From Firmicutes bacterium UBA3910 (GTDB taxonomy: Bacteria > Bacillota > Limnochordia > Darwinibacteriales > Darwinibacteriaceae): a DNA stretch of 15,234 nucleotides. Shown here piece after piece: positions 1-6,091 of the stretch. The translations under genes and the position numbers were made by a program. Below the pieces are notes generated by a model, which ran no database searches, was not told where the DNA came from, and saw only the letters and a list, made by a program, of their open reading frames with translations. Numbering within the stretch: position 1 is the first letter of the stretch; each line of letters begins with the position of its first letter. Location of the stretch: assembly GCA_002391465.1 (NCBI GenBank), contig DGFC01000178.1, positions 1 through 15,234 on the forward strand. The letters run 5' to 3'.

Positions 1-19
1 AGATGTGTATAAGAGACAG
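1..19 (+). other. Nextera transposase mosaic-end adapter remnant
   Basis: The first 19 bases, AGATGTGTATAAGAGACAG, are exactly the Tn5/Nextera mosaic-end sequence used in library preparation. It is not part of the genome. An open frame starting at base 3 reads through it and begins with MCIRDR, a well-known artefact peptide, so any gene model starting there is wrong. Genomic sequence starts at about base 20. Confidence 0.97.
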
Positions 20-52
20 ATCCTGCAGCTGCTTTGGCCTAGTTAAAAGGGA

Positions 53-88
53 ACTCCCCCGGCAGCTGGTTATTGCCGCAGGGGGAGT
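53..88 (+). repeat. Inverted repeat upstream of the cation transporter gene
   Basis: ACTCCCCC (53-60) is the exact reverse complement of GGGGGAGT (81-88). An inner GGCA (61-64) can pair with TGCC (74-77), leaving a small bulge at 78-80. There is no T-tract after it, so it is a poor terminator. It lies just upstream of a TATAAT box and could be an operator or the end of a neighbouring transcript; its function is inferred only. Confidence 0.45.
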
Positions 89-89
89 G

Positions 90-95
90 TATAAT
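90..95 (+). promoter_or_regulatory. Candidate -10 box for the cation transporter gene
   Basis: A perfect TATAAT lies 33 bases before the chosen ATG at 129. No convincing -35 box is found 16-18 bases upstream (best is TGGTTA at 67-72), so an activator or an alternative promoter is possible. The 8-bp inverted repeat arm ends two bases upstream. Confidence 0.45.
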
Positions 96-128
96 AAACT
101 GGATAGAATACGAAGGGAGCGAGTGGAA

Positions 129-1007
129 ATGGACAGAAACAAGCAAGCTGCCCGGGTATCATGGGTCACGCTCGCAGGTAATCTGATCCTGACCGGTCTC
201 AAACTAGTAATTGGCCTGGCCACGGGCAGTTTGGTCGTTCTATCCGATGCAGTCCATTCCGCCTCTGATTCCCTTTCCACCATCCTCGTTATTTTCGGCC
301 TCTACATAGCCCGGCAGCCGCCCGATGAAAAACATCCCTACGGCCACAGCCGGGCTGAAACGATCGTAGCCAAGATTATTGCCCTCACTCTGATCTTCAT
401 CGGCCTTAATTTCGCCTATTCAGCGGTGAGGGTGATCTGGTTGGGGGATCACACCATCCCGGGCGTAAGTGCCCTCTGGATCTCGATTATCAGTGTTGTG
501 AGCAAAGAAATTATGTACCGTTATACAGTAAAAACGGCAGACAAACTGGACAGTCCGGCTCTCAAGGCCGATGCCTGGCACCATCGTTCCGATGCCCTGT
601 CCTCAGTCGCCGCCGTGCTTGGTGTATTCGCTGCCCGCCTGGGCTATCCCATCTTCGATCCCCTCATGGCCATTGTGGTCGCGGCCATCATCGTCAAGGT
701 TGGCTGGAATATGGTGTTTGTGGTAATTGACGAGCTGATGGATGCCCAAGTGGATACTGAAACTGTGGGCGAAATTGAGAAAATAATCCTCGGCGTAAGT
801 GAAGTGTGCACTTTAGCCGATCTTAAGGTTCATAAATACGGGGCGGAGCACCACGTCCATTTTACTATCACCGTGCCCCCCGAATTGACTGTGGTGGAAT
901 GCCATGCCCTCTCTCACAAAATCAAGGAAAGGATTAGGCAGGAATTCGCTTCAGTCAGCCATGTTGATATGCACATTGAACCCGATCACTTTCCCGAGTC
1001 CGATTAA
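129..1007 (+). CDS. Cation diffusion facilitator family transporter
   Basis: A 292-residue inner-membrane cation/proton antiporter of the CDF family, which exports divalent metals from the cytoplasm. The ATG at 129 was chosen because GGGAG (115-119) sits nine bases before it and the length is normal for the family; the longer frame starts in adapter sequence, and a GTG at 123 is an alternative. About six membrane helices cover residues 12-200. The metal site is visible as H43-x3-D47 in helix 2 (within LSDAVHSASD) and H151-x3-D155 in helix 5 (WHHRSD). The HD-HD pattern is typical of zinc transporters, so Zn2+ (perhaps Co2+) is the likely substrate; this is inference. Residues 205-286 form the usual cytoplasmic dimerisation domain with several histidines. 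The gene ends tail to tail with the Nudix gene, overlapping it by four bases, with no terminator between them. Confidence 0.92.
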   Translation: MDRNKQAARVSWVTLAGNLILTGLKLVIGLATGSLVVLSDAVHSASDSLSTILVIFGLYIARQPPDEKHPYGHSRAETIVAKIIALTLIFIGLNFAYSAVRVIWLGDHTIPGVSALWISIISVVSKEIMYRYTVKTADKLDSPALKADAWHHRSDALSSVAAVLGVFAARLGYPIFDPLMAIVVAAIIVKVGWNMVFVVIDELMDAQVDTETVGEIEKIILGVSEVCTLADLKVHKYGAEHHVHFTITVPPELTVVECHALSHKIKERIRQEFASVSHVDMHIEPDHFPESD

Positions 1008-1495
1008 CCCTGCAGTTTCCGCTGCTGGCGGATGTACTTAAAGAGAGAGATGATCGTCTTGGCATCGTTGATAGTACCGTTGTCGATCATTTCCTCCACA
1101 TCTTCCAGGGGAATCCAGCGTACCCGAATATCCCCTTCATCGGCAGGTAGATCCTGCTCCCCTTTGGACAAACCGCTGGCGAAAAAGAGATGGAGTATCT
1201 CGTTGGTGTAGCCGGGGGTAGGATAAATGTGCCCCATTTCCTCCCACTCTTCTGCTGTATAACCTGTTTCTTCTTTTAGTTCCCTCTGGGCGCAGTGCAG
1301 GGGCGACTCGTTTAAGTCGATTGTCCCAGCAGGCAGTTCCAGCATGTTCCGTCCCGCAGCCGGTCTGTACTGCTCCACCATTAACACGCGGCCGTCCTTC
1401 ACTACCAAGGCTGCTGCAGCCCCGGGGTGATCCACCATTTTAAACTGCATAACGCGGCCGCCTACCCATACTTCCTTCGTTACAAATCTAAACAT
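1004..1495 (-). CDS. Nudix hydrolase, ADP-ribose pyrophosphatase-like
   Basis: A 163-residue Nudix hydrolase that likely splits ADP-ribose, or a related nucleoside diphosphate derivative, into AMP and a sugar phosphate. The Nudix box spans residues 57-79: G57, E63, R71-E72, E75-E76 and G78 fit G-x5-E-x7-RE-U-x-EE-x-GU. The preceding YRPAAGRNMLELPAG is the segment usual in the ADP-ribose branch, and the C-terminal segment (GDIRVRWIPLEDV) is also typical. The ATG at 1495 was chosen over an upstream ATG at 1573 because AGAGGTGAT lies just before it and the upstream 26 residues are not family-like. That upstream stretch also holds the likely promoter. The stop codon shares TTAA with the stop of the converging transporter gene. 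The exact substrate cannot be settled from sequence. Confidence 0.9.
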   Translation of the reverse strand: MFRFVTKEVWVGGRVMQFKMVDHPGAAAALVVKDGRVLMVEQYRPAAGRNMLELPAGTIDLNESPLHCAQRELKEETGYTAEEWEEMGHIYPTPGYTNEILHLFFASGLSKGEQDLPADEGDIRVRWIPLEDVEEMIDNGTINDAKTIISLFKYIRQQRKLQG

Positions 1496-1561
1496 AACAT
1501 CACCTCTGTAATCTAATTCTGAGCACAAAAGAAGACTCCTTTTTCTCTCCAGTGTATTTTC

Positions 1562-1570
1562 AGTATACCA
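1562..1570 (-). promoter_or_regulatory. Extended -10 promoter element for the Nudix gene
   Basis: On the minus strand this reads TGGTATACT, an extended -10 (TGn plus TATACT). No good -35 box is seen, as is common for extended -10 promoters. The predicted transcript start lies about 60 bases upstream of the ATG at 1495. Confidence 0.5.
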
Positions 1571-1589
1571 CAAGCAGATGATGGGGAAT

Positions 1590-1606
1590 AAAAGGTGTTA
1601 CCTTTT
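1590..1606. repeat. Perfect inverted repeat between divergent promoters, candidate operator
   Basis: AAAAGGTGTTACCTTTT has two 7-base arms, AAAAGGT (1590-1596) and ACCTTTT (1600-1606), with a 3-base centre. It lies between the -10 elements of the Nudix gene and the divergent membrane protein gene, and covers the -35 position of the latter. A dimeric regulator bound here could affect both. I do not recognise it as the site of a known regulator. Confidence 0.5.
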
Positions 1607-1610
1607 GGTA

Positions 1611-1619
1611 TGCTATAAC
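1611..1619 (+). promoter_or_regulatory. Extended -10 promoter element for the small membrane protein gene
   Basis: TGCTATAAC is a good extended -10 match, 26 bases before the TTG start at 1646. There is no clear -35; that position is occupied by the 1590-1606 inverted repeat. Confidence 0.45.
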
Positions 1620-1645
1620 CGATTTTAACGGGAGGTGAACCCAGC

Positions 1646-2110
1646 TTGACTATTGCCGATCTCTTTTACCCCACCTTTGTCCTCTTGTTGGCCGGTTTTG
1701 TTTTCCTGACGATACCAAGGCGCTCTCTCCGTCCCCTCTTTCCCTACGGCGTTGTCCTGGGTGGACTGGGAGAAGCAGTTTATGTTGTCCTTTTCCATTT
1801 TGCCACTGAAATCGTCAGTTTCCAAGATGTGGCAGTCTGGCAGAGCGGCGGACATCGCTTTCTTTCCGGTGCAGCCTGGATTTTGATCATCATGATCTAC
1901 CTCTATTTTTGGCCCCAGACCAGCCGCTATTTGAGCTACGCCTATTACTTTGCCTGGGCTGTACTGGCTACCGGATTCAGCCAGGTTGTCAGTAGTATTG
2001 AGGTGTTCCGTCACGTTGATTGGTTCTACCCCCTCCCCATGCTCATCTCCTACTTGCTTTGGTTTGCCCTGGCCGCCTGGGCAGCCAAGCCGTGGCACTC
2101 CCGCTTTTAA
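1646..2110 (+). CDS. Small polytopic membrane protein of unknown function
   Basis: A 154-residue integral membrane protein that I do not recognise with confidence. Translation starts at a TTG; the start is fixed by a very strong ribosome binding site, GGGAGGTGAA at 1630-1639, seven bases upstream. Five hydrophobic segments are visible, at about residues 8-23, 31-52, 74-89, 97-118 and 128-147, and they fill almost the whole protein. A basic PRRSLRP loop (24-30) follows the first helix. Tryptophan and tyrosine are abundant near helix ends (for example YLYFWP and VDWFYPLP). There is no signal peptide cleavage site and no enzymatic motif. It is transcribed away from the Nudix gene and precedes the RelA/SpoT-domain gene, which has its own promoter. 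It has the general size and layout of small uncharacterised firmicute membrane proteins such as the CBO0543 family, but membership is a guess. Confidence 0.75.
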   Translation: MTIADLFYPTFVLLLAGFVFLTIPRRSLRPLFPYGVVLGGLGEAVYVVLFHFATEIVSFQDVAVWQSGGHRFLSGAAWILIIMIYLYFWPQTSRYLSYAYYFAWAVLATGFSQVVSSIEVFRHVDWFYPLPMLISYLLWFALAAWAAKPWHSRF

Positions 2111-2118
2111 CATTTCTT

Positions 2119-2127
2119 TGATATAAT
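2119..2127 (+). promoter_or_regulatory. Extended -10 promoter for the RelA/SpoT-domain gene
   Basis: TGATATAAT is a perfect extended -10 (TGn plus TATAAT). It lies just after the stop codon of the membrane protein gene and predicts a transcript start near 2134, giving a 5' leader of about 200 nt before the ATG at 2336. No -35 box is evident. Confidence 0.6.
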
Positions 2128-2133
2128 AAAAAC

Positions 2134-2335
2134 AAAAGCAGGTTTCTTCTTAACAAAAGGGAGGAACCCCCTCCCCCTTTGCAGAAGTTTAAGACGTATT
2201 CCCTCTTCACCTGCAACCTTCTCCCTTGTGGAAACAAACTGCATATGCTGAATATGGAATCGCCCCCTAATTGTTCTTCCCTGCCTGCGAATCCCTTTAT
2301 ATGGCAGGGCAAATTCGAACAGTAAGGAGAGTCCC
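2134..2335 (+). promoter_or_regulatory. Structured 5' leader of the RelA/SpoT-domain gene
   Basis: The roughly 200-nt leader holds several possible RNA stems: GGGAGG (2159-2164) with CCTCCC (2170-2175); the palindrome GCATATGC (2241-2248); and a perfect 7-bp stem CCCTGCC (2279-2285) with GGCAGGG (2303-2309). The last may be extended across an internal loop by ATTGTTC (2270-2276) pairing with GAACAGT (2317-2323). This structure ends exactly where the ribosome binding site AAGGAG (2324-2329) begins. No hairpin is followed by a T-run, so control would act on translation rather than termination. I match it to no known riboswitch class. Confidence 0.4.
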
Positions 2336-3592
2336 ATGACGATAATCAACGAGTTTATCGAGGATTACAAACGGCGAGTGGACCTTTACGAGAAGTTGGC
2401 CCAGATCTGTGCCAACCAATGCGAGCGGGAGCTGAAGCGGCGGGGTATCCGGGCTTTAGTCACCTACCGGGCCAAAAGGCCTGATAGCTTAGAAAGCAAA
2501 GCCCGCAGCCGTGCCAAGGACAGGGAGTACCGCACCATCGCCGACATTTACGAGGACATAGTTGACTTAGCTGGTGTGCGCATCGCCCTCTTCTTCCCCG
2601 GTGATCAAGACGAAGTGGATGCCATGATCCACAAGCATTTTGTGGTGGAGCGCACAAAAGAATTTCCCGAAGAACAGACGCCCCGAATCAAATATTCCCA
2701 GCGCTTTTCCGGCTACGCAGCCCGCCATTACCGCCTGCGGGTCAAGGGATGCTGCCCCGAGCTTGACGTCGGGATTCCTAAACAGTGCGTGGAGCTGCAG
2801 GTAGGCTCGGTCCTGATGCATGCCTGGGCCGAAGTGGAACATGACTTAGTTTACAAATCCACTTCGGGTAGATTATCGCAGGAAGAATACGCCATTTTAG
2901 ACGAGCTGAATGGTCTGATGCACGCAGGCGAAGTTGCCCTGCAGCGGCTGCAGGAGGCAGTCAAAAAACGCATCAACCTGGAACTTCAGCCCTTTGCCAA
3001 TCATTACGAGTTGGCATCTTTCCTTTACGATTATGTACGCATGACCTGCCCCGAGGCCAAACTCAAGCCGGGTATTGGCCGCACCGATATTCTCTTTCAA
3101 TTTCTCCACGACGCCAATCTGCACGCGGTGCCTCACTTGGAGCCCGTTTTGGCTAGGTGCAGTTTTGATGACAGCTCTCCGCCCCTCACCCAGCAGATCA
3201 CGGACCAGATCCTCCTTGCCAATCCCGCTTATTACAAGCTCTACAACGAAGCACGAATCAAGGTAGCCCGGGTTGATCCCTTCGGCTCCCCGGATGAAAC
3301 GCGCTCTTTCTTTGGGAAAAACGGTAAGGTGGATTGGTTCATGCAGCGCTGGATTCAGGCAGAGGAAATGCTCGAACCGGTTTTCACCGAAGCCGCCCCT
3401 AACGGTAGGGTGAGCGGAGAACTGGCACTGGCAAAGAGGCTGCGGGATCAAATCCTCTACGGGAAAAAATGGCCCCAGCCGGAAGAACTGGAGGAGGCAG
3501 GTGATTTCCTCGGTCACCTGATCTGTACCGGCTTAACTGGTCGACTGAACGGTTTGCCCGAGCACGGGGAAACAGCTTCCCGGGAGGTGTGA
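2336..3592 (+). CDS. RelA/SpoT synthetase-domain protein without hydrolase domain
   Basis: A 418-residue cytoplasmic protein whose N-terminal half (about residues 25-215) is a RelA/SpoT nucleotide pyrophosphokinase domain. Visible motifs are R45 and K47 (YRAKRP), K55, DIVDLAGVRI with D77 and R82, Y120 and Y127 in SGYAARHY, and VELQV with E153 followed by HAWAEVEHDLVYK (residues 162-174). The residues expected for pyrophosphate transfer to a guanine nucleotide or another acceptor are present. There is no HD hydrolase domain and no TGS or ACT domain, so it is not a long Rel. At 418 residues it is about twice a RelP/RelQ small synthetase. The C-terminal 200 residues look mostly helical and I do not recognise them. 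The ATG follows AAGGAG at 2324-2329 by six bases. It could make (p)ppGpp or (p)ppApp, or be a toxSAS-type enzyme that acts on tRNA; sequence alone does not decide. Confidence 0.82.
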   Translation: MTIINEFIEDYKRRVDLYEKLAQICANQCERELKRRGIRALVTYRAKRPDSLESKARSRAKDREYRTIADIYEDIVDLAGVRIALFFPGDQDEVDAMIHKHFVVERTKEFPEEQTPRIKYSQRFSGYAARHYRLRVKGCCPELDVGIPKQCVELQVGSVLMHAWAEVEHDLVYKSTSGRLSQEEYAILDELNGLMHAGEVALQRLQEAVKKRINLELQPFANHYELASFLYDYVRMTCPEAKLKPGIGRTDILFQFLHDANLHAVPHLEPVLARCSFDDSSPPLTQQITDQILLANPAYYKLYNEARIKVARVDPFGSPDETRSFFGKNGKVDWFMQRWIQAEEMLEPVFTEAAPNGRVSGELALAKRLRDQILYGKKWPQPEELEEAGDFLGHLICTGLTGRLNGLPEHGETASREV

Positions 3593-3617
3593 CCTGGGCT
3601 CGTCATTTAGCAATAAC

Positions 3618-3645
3618 TTGACCAAAACAACACATTAATTTAAAT
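3618..3645 (+). promoter_or_regulatory. Candidate promoter of the malic enzyme operon
   Basis: TTGACC (3618-3623) and TTAAAT (3640-3645) are separated by 16 bases and match the -35 and -10 consensus at five and four of six positions. The predicted transcript would begin near 3652, that is, close to the 5' arm of the stem described at 3650-3744. Confidence 0.4.
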
Positions 3646-3649
3646 AGGA

Positions 3650-3744
3650 GAACTCCCCCTATTGTTGAAGTCAGTAGTGGAGGGCAGTTCCGTCCATCCA
3701 CGATTTTATCAGCATTATTACCATTTTCACAATAGGAGGAGTTT
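3650..3744 (+). promoter_or_regulatory. Leader stem that can sequester the malic enzyme ribosome binding site
   Basis: GAACTCCCCCTATT (3650-3663) can pair with AATAGGAGGAGTTT (3731-3744) along 14 nt, with one C-A mismatch and one G-U pair. The 3' arm contains the ribosome binding site AGGAGGA (3734-3740) and ends two bases before the ATG at 3747. Between the arms is a second hairpin: GTGGA and GGGC (3677-3685) paired with GTCC and TCCAC (3692-3701), with one bulged A. The string AATAGGAG also occurs at 3643-3650, where it could take over the CCTATT arm and free the ribosome binding site. This looks like an RNA switch or thermosensor; no known class is recognised. Confidence 0.5.
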
Positions 3745-3746
3745 GG

Positions 3747-4913
3747 ATGAACGTATATGAAAAGGCTCTGGAGCAGCACAAGCAGTGGCGGGGTAAAGTG
3801 GGCATCTTTAGTAAAGCGCCTGTTAAGAACGTGGACGATCTCAGTGTAGCCTATTCGCCTGGCGTGGCCGAACCCTGCCGAGAAATTGCCAGTAACCCTG
3901 ACAACGTTTGGAATTATACTTGGAAGAGTAATACGATTGCGATTGTGTCAGATGGTTCGGCGGTTTTGGGCTTGGGTAACATCGGAGCCGCTGCTGCACT
4001 GCCCGTTATGGAGGGTAAAGCGGTATTGTTTAAGGAGTTTGCCAACGTAGACGCCGTACCCCTCTGCATTAACACCCAAGATGTGAACGAGATTGTCCAG
4101 TTTGTCAAGCAACTGGAGCCCACCTTTGCCGGCGTCAATCTGGAGGACATCTCCTCCCCCCGCTGCTTTGAAATTGAAGAACGCCTGAAGGCAGAAACGG
4201 ATATGTTCATCTTCCACGACGATCAGCACGGTACAGCCGTTGTGACGCTGGCCGGTTTGATCAATGCGCTCAAGGTTGTGGAAAAGGATAAGGACTGCGT
4301 CATTGTGGTAAACGGTATTGGTGCAGCGGGCGCTGCCATTGTCTATCTACTCCTTGAGGATGGTTATACAAACATCCGGGCCTGCGGTAGACAGGGCCGT
4401 CTCATTCCCGGCAGCTTAACCAACAACAACATTCAGGAAAAGGTTGCACAGCTTACTAACCCCGCTGGAATTGAGCAAAACCTAGCGGAAGCTCTAACCG
4501 GGGCAGACGTATTCATTGGGGTATCGGGAGCCAATATCGTTTCAGCCGAAATGGTACAGGCCATGAATGACAAACCGATTATTATGGCTCTGGCCAACCC
4601 CGAACCGGAAATCGCACCTGAATTGGCCCTTGAGGCGGGAGCTGCTGTAGTTGCCACCGGACGTTCTGATTATCCCAACCAAATCAATAATGTGCTGGGC
4701 TTCCCTGGTATTTTCCGGGGCGCCTTAGACGTACATGCCAGTGATATTAACACCGAAATGAAAATTGCCGCGGCCTACGCAATTGCCAGCCTGGTGGAGG
4801 AGCCGAGGGCAGATTACATTATCCCTTCGCCCTTCGATCCCCGTGTAGCTGAAACGGTGGCCAAGGCTGTAGCAGACACGGCGCGCAAAACGGGAGTAGC
4901 TAGGGAGGTATAA
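3747..4913 (+). CDS. Malic enzyme, NAD(P)-dependent, oxaloacetate-decarboxylating
   Basis: A 388-residue cytoplasmic short-form malic enzyme that converts malate plus NAD(P)+ into pyruvate, CO2 and NAD(P)H. Family motifs are plain: Y36 in AYSPGVAEPCREI (the catalytic tyrosine region), K91 in MEGKAVLFK (catalytic lysine), metal ligands E133-D134 (NLEDIS) and D158-D159 (HDDQHGTA), the Rossmann glycines 190-195 (GIGAAG), ALANPEPE (281-288) and the signature around GRSDYPNQINN (305-315). Length is normal for bacterial short forms. The ATG follows AGGAGGA by six bases. After the second Rossmann strand the sequence is RACGRQGRL, without the acidic residue common in homologues, so coenzyme preference (possibly NADP) is uncertain. 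The gene overlaps nothing, but its last codons contain the ribosome binding site for the next gene, with which it forms an operon. Its own leader may control translation. Confidence 0.95.
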   Translation: MNVYEKALEQHKQWRGKVGIFSKAPVKNVDDLSVAYSPGVAEPCREIASNPDNVWNYTWKSNTIAIVSDGSAVLGLGNIGAAAALPVMEGKAVLFKEFANVDAVPLCINTQDVNEIVQFVKQLEPTFAGVNLEDISSPRCFEIEERLKAETDMFIFHDDQHGTAVVTLAGLINALKVVEKDKDCVIVVNGIGAAGAAIVYLLLEDGYTNIRACGRQGRLIPGSLTNNNIQEKVAQLTNPAGIEQNLAEALTGADVFIGVSGANIVSAEMVQAMNDKPIIMALANPEPEIAPELALEAGAAVVATGRSDYPNQINNVLGFPGIFRGALDVHASDINTEMKIAAAYAIASLVEEPRADYIIPSPFDPRVAETVAKAVADTARKTGVAREV

Positions 4914-4917
4914 AACG

Positions 4918-6084
4918 GTGGGGTGTCAATTCGATCAGTTTATCGATCGGCGTAACACCCAGTCCCAAAAATGGGATGGGGTGCTGGAGATGTTTGGGGA
5001 GGAAAACCTGATCCCCATGTGGATCGCGGACATGGACTTCCGTCCGCCCCAAGAAGTGGTGGAAGCGGTGACAAAGCGAGCCGCCCATGGGATCTACGGC
5101 TACGTCTGCAGGCCAAAGGATTACGTAGATGTAATCCGTAAATGGCTGCGGGAGCGGCATGGGTGGGAGATTGAACCGGAATGGCTCACCCACAGCCCAG
5201 GTGTTGTACCGGGCCTGGCCCTTGCCATCTGGTCCCTAACCGAACCGGGCGATAAGATCGTAATCCAGCCCCCTGTCTATCCACCCTTTGCCAGGGTGAT
5301 CACAATCAACGACCGCGAAAAGGTGGAAAACCCCCTCATATTTAAGGACGGCAGGTTCACCATGGACTTTGAGGATTTGGAGAAGCACTTCCAGGCAGGT
5401 GCGAAAGTGCTCATGCTCTGCAGTCCCCACAACCCGGTAGGTAGGGTATGGGACGAAGGAGAACTCAAGCAGCTGCAGGATTTGGTGGTGAAATACGATG
5501 TGACTGTGTTGTCCGATGAGATCTGGGCCGACTTGGTTTTACCCGGTTTCCGCCATCGCCCGGTTGCATCCATTTCCGAGGAAATGTCCCAGCGCACCCT
5601 GACCTTTATGGCTCCGAGCAAAACCTTTAACATTGCTGGACTTTATATTTCCAACATCATTATCCCAAACGCAGAGCTGCGGGAGAAATTCTGCGGCCAG
5701 CTGCAGCGGCTCAACCTCACCCATATCAACCTTTTCGGTATGGTGGCCAGCGATGCTGCCTACCGCTGCGGCGCAGACTGGCTCGATCAACTCCTAGACT
5801 ACCTTACGGATAATGTGGAGTACGTCTGTCAAGAACTGCCTAGGATTACAGACAAAATCAAGGTAGTTAGGTCTGAGGGTACCTATGTCCTCTGGCTCGA
5901 CTGTCGAGGCCTAGGTCTGCCCGCGGAAGAACTGAATCAGTTCTTTATCGATGAAGCGGGAATTGTGTTTAACGATGGACTCGCCTTCGGCGAGTCGGGA
6001 CGGGGTTACCAGCGCATGAACATCGGCTGTCCCCGGTCCATAATAAAAGAAGCCCTGACCCGTTTAGCCAAGGCTCTAAAGTAA
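4918..6084 (+). CDS. patB: PatB/MalY-type PLP-dependent C-S lyase (cystathionine beta-lyase-like)
   Basis: A 388-residue fold-type I PLP enzyme of the PatB/MalY group. The usual reaction is beta-elimination of cystathionine or cysteine conjugates to a thiol, pyruvate and ammonia. Landmarks in order: the N-terminal FDQFIDRRNTQSQKWD, PMWIADMDF (33-41), SPGVVPGLA (93-101), YPPF (121-124), SPHNPVGRVW (169-178) with PLP-contacting N172, SDEIWADL (199-206) with D200, the PLP lysine K235 in APSKTFNIAG, and QRMNIGCPR (365-373). W203 replaces the histidine often found in this SDEIH motif. Translation starts at GTG 4918, only four bases after the malic enzyme stop; GGGAGG at 4903-4908 lies inside the end of that gene, so the two are coupled. 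Both enzymes yield pyruvate. A general aminotransferase role is the main alternative. A terminator follows eight bases downstream. Confidence 0.9.
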   Translation: MGCQFDQFIDRRNTQSQKWDGVLEMFGEENLIPMWIADMDFRPPQEVVEAVTKRAAHGIYGYVCRPKDYVDVIRKWLRERHGWEIEPEWLTHSPGVVPGLALAIWSLTEPGDKIVIQPPVYPPFARVITINDREKVENPLIFKDGRFTMDFEDLEKHFQAGAKVLMLCSPHNPVGRVWDEGELKQLQDLVVKYDVTVLSDEIWADLVLPGFRHRPVASISEEMSQRTLTFMAPSKTFNIAGLYISNIIIPNAELREKFCGQLQRLNLTHINLFGMVASDAAYRCGADWLDQLLDYLTDNVEYVCQELPRITDKIKVVRSEGTYVLWLDCRGLGLPAEELNQFFIDEAGIVFNDGLAFGESGRGYQRMNIGCPRSIIKEALTRLAKALK

Positions 6085-6091
6085 AGGTATA

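Noticed and set aside
3..128. N-terminal extension of the cation transporter (MCIRDR...)
   Set aside because: It starts in adapter sequence, has no ribosome binding site and is unlike the family; the ATG at 129 has both a proper site and normal length.
1496..1573. Upstream ATG at 1573 for the Nudix gene
   Set aside because: Its 26 extra residues overlap the extended -10 promoter, and AGAGGTGAT immediately precedes the ATG at 1495.
2159..2175. GGGAGG/CCTCCC hairpin as a terminator of the small membrane protein gene
   Set aside because: No T-run follows and it lies downstream of the next promoter; it is better seen as part of the leader.
2245..2325. 26-codon open frame (MLNMESPP...) ending just before the RelA/SpoT-domain gene, possible leader peptide
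   Set aside because: No ribosome binding site precedes it, its sequence is not composed of a repeated regulatory amino acid, and it overlaps the leader hairpin.
2897..3517. 206-codon open frame on the minus strand inside the RelA/SpoT-domain gene
   Set aside because: It is antisense to a gene with intact catalytic motifs and shows no domain of its own.
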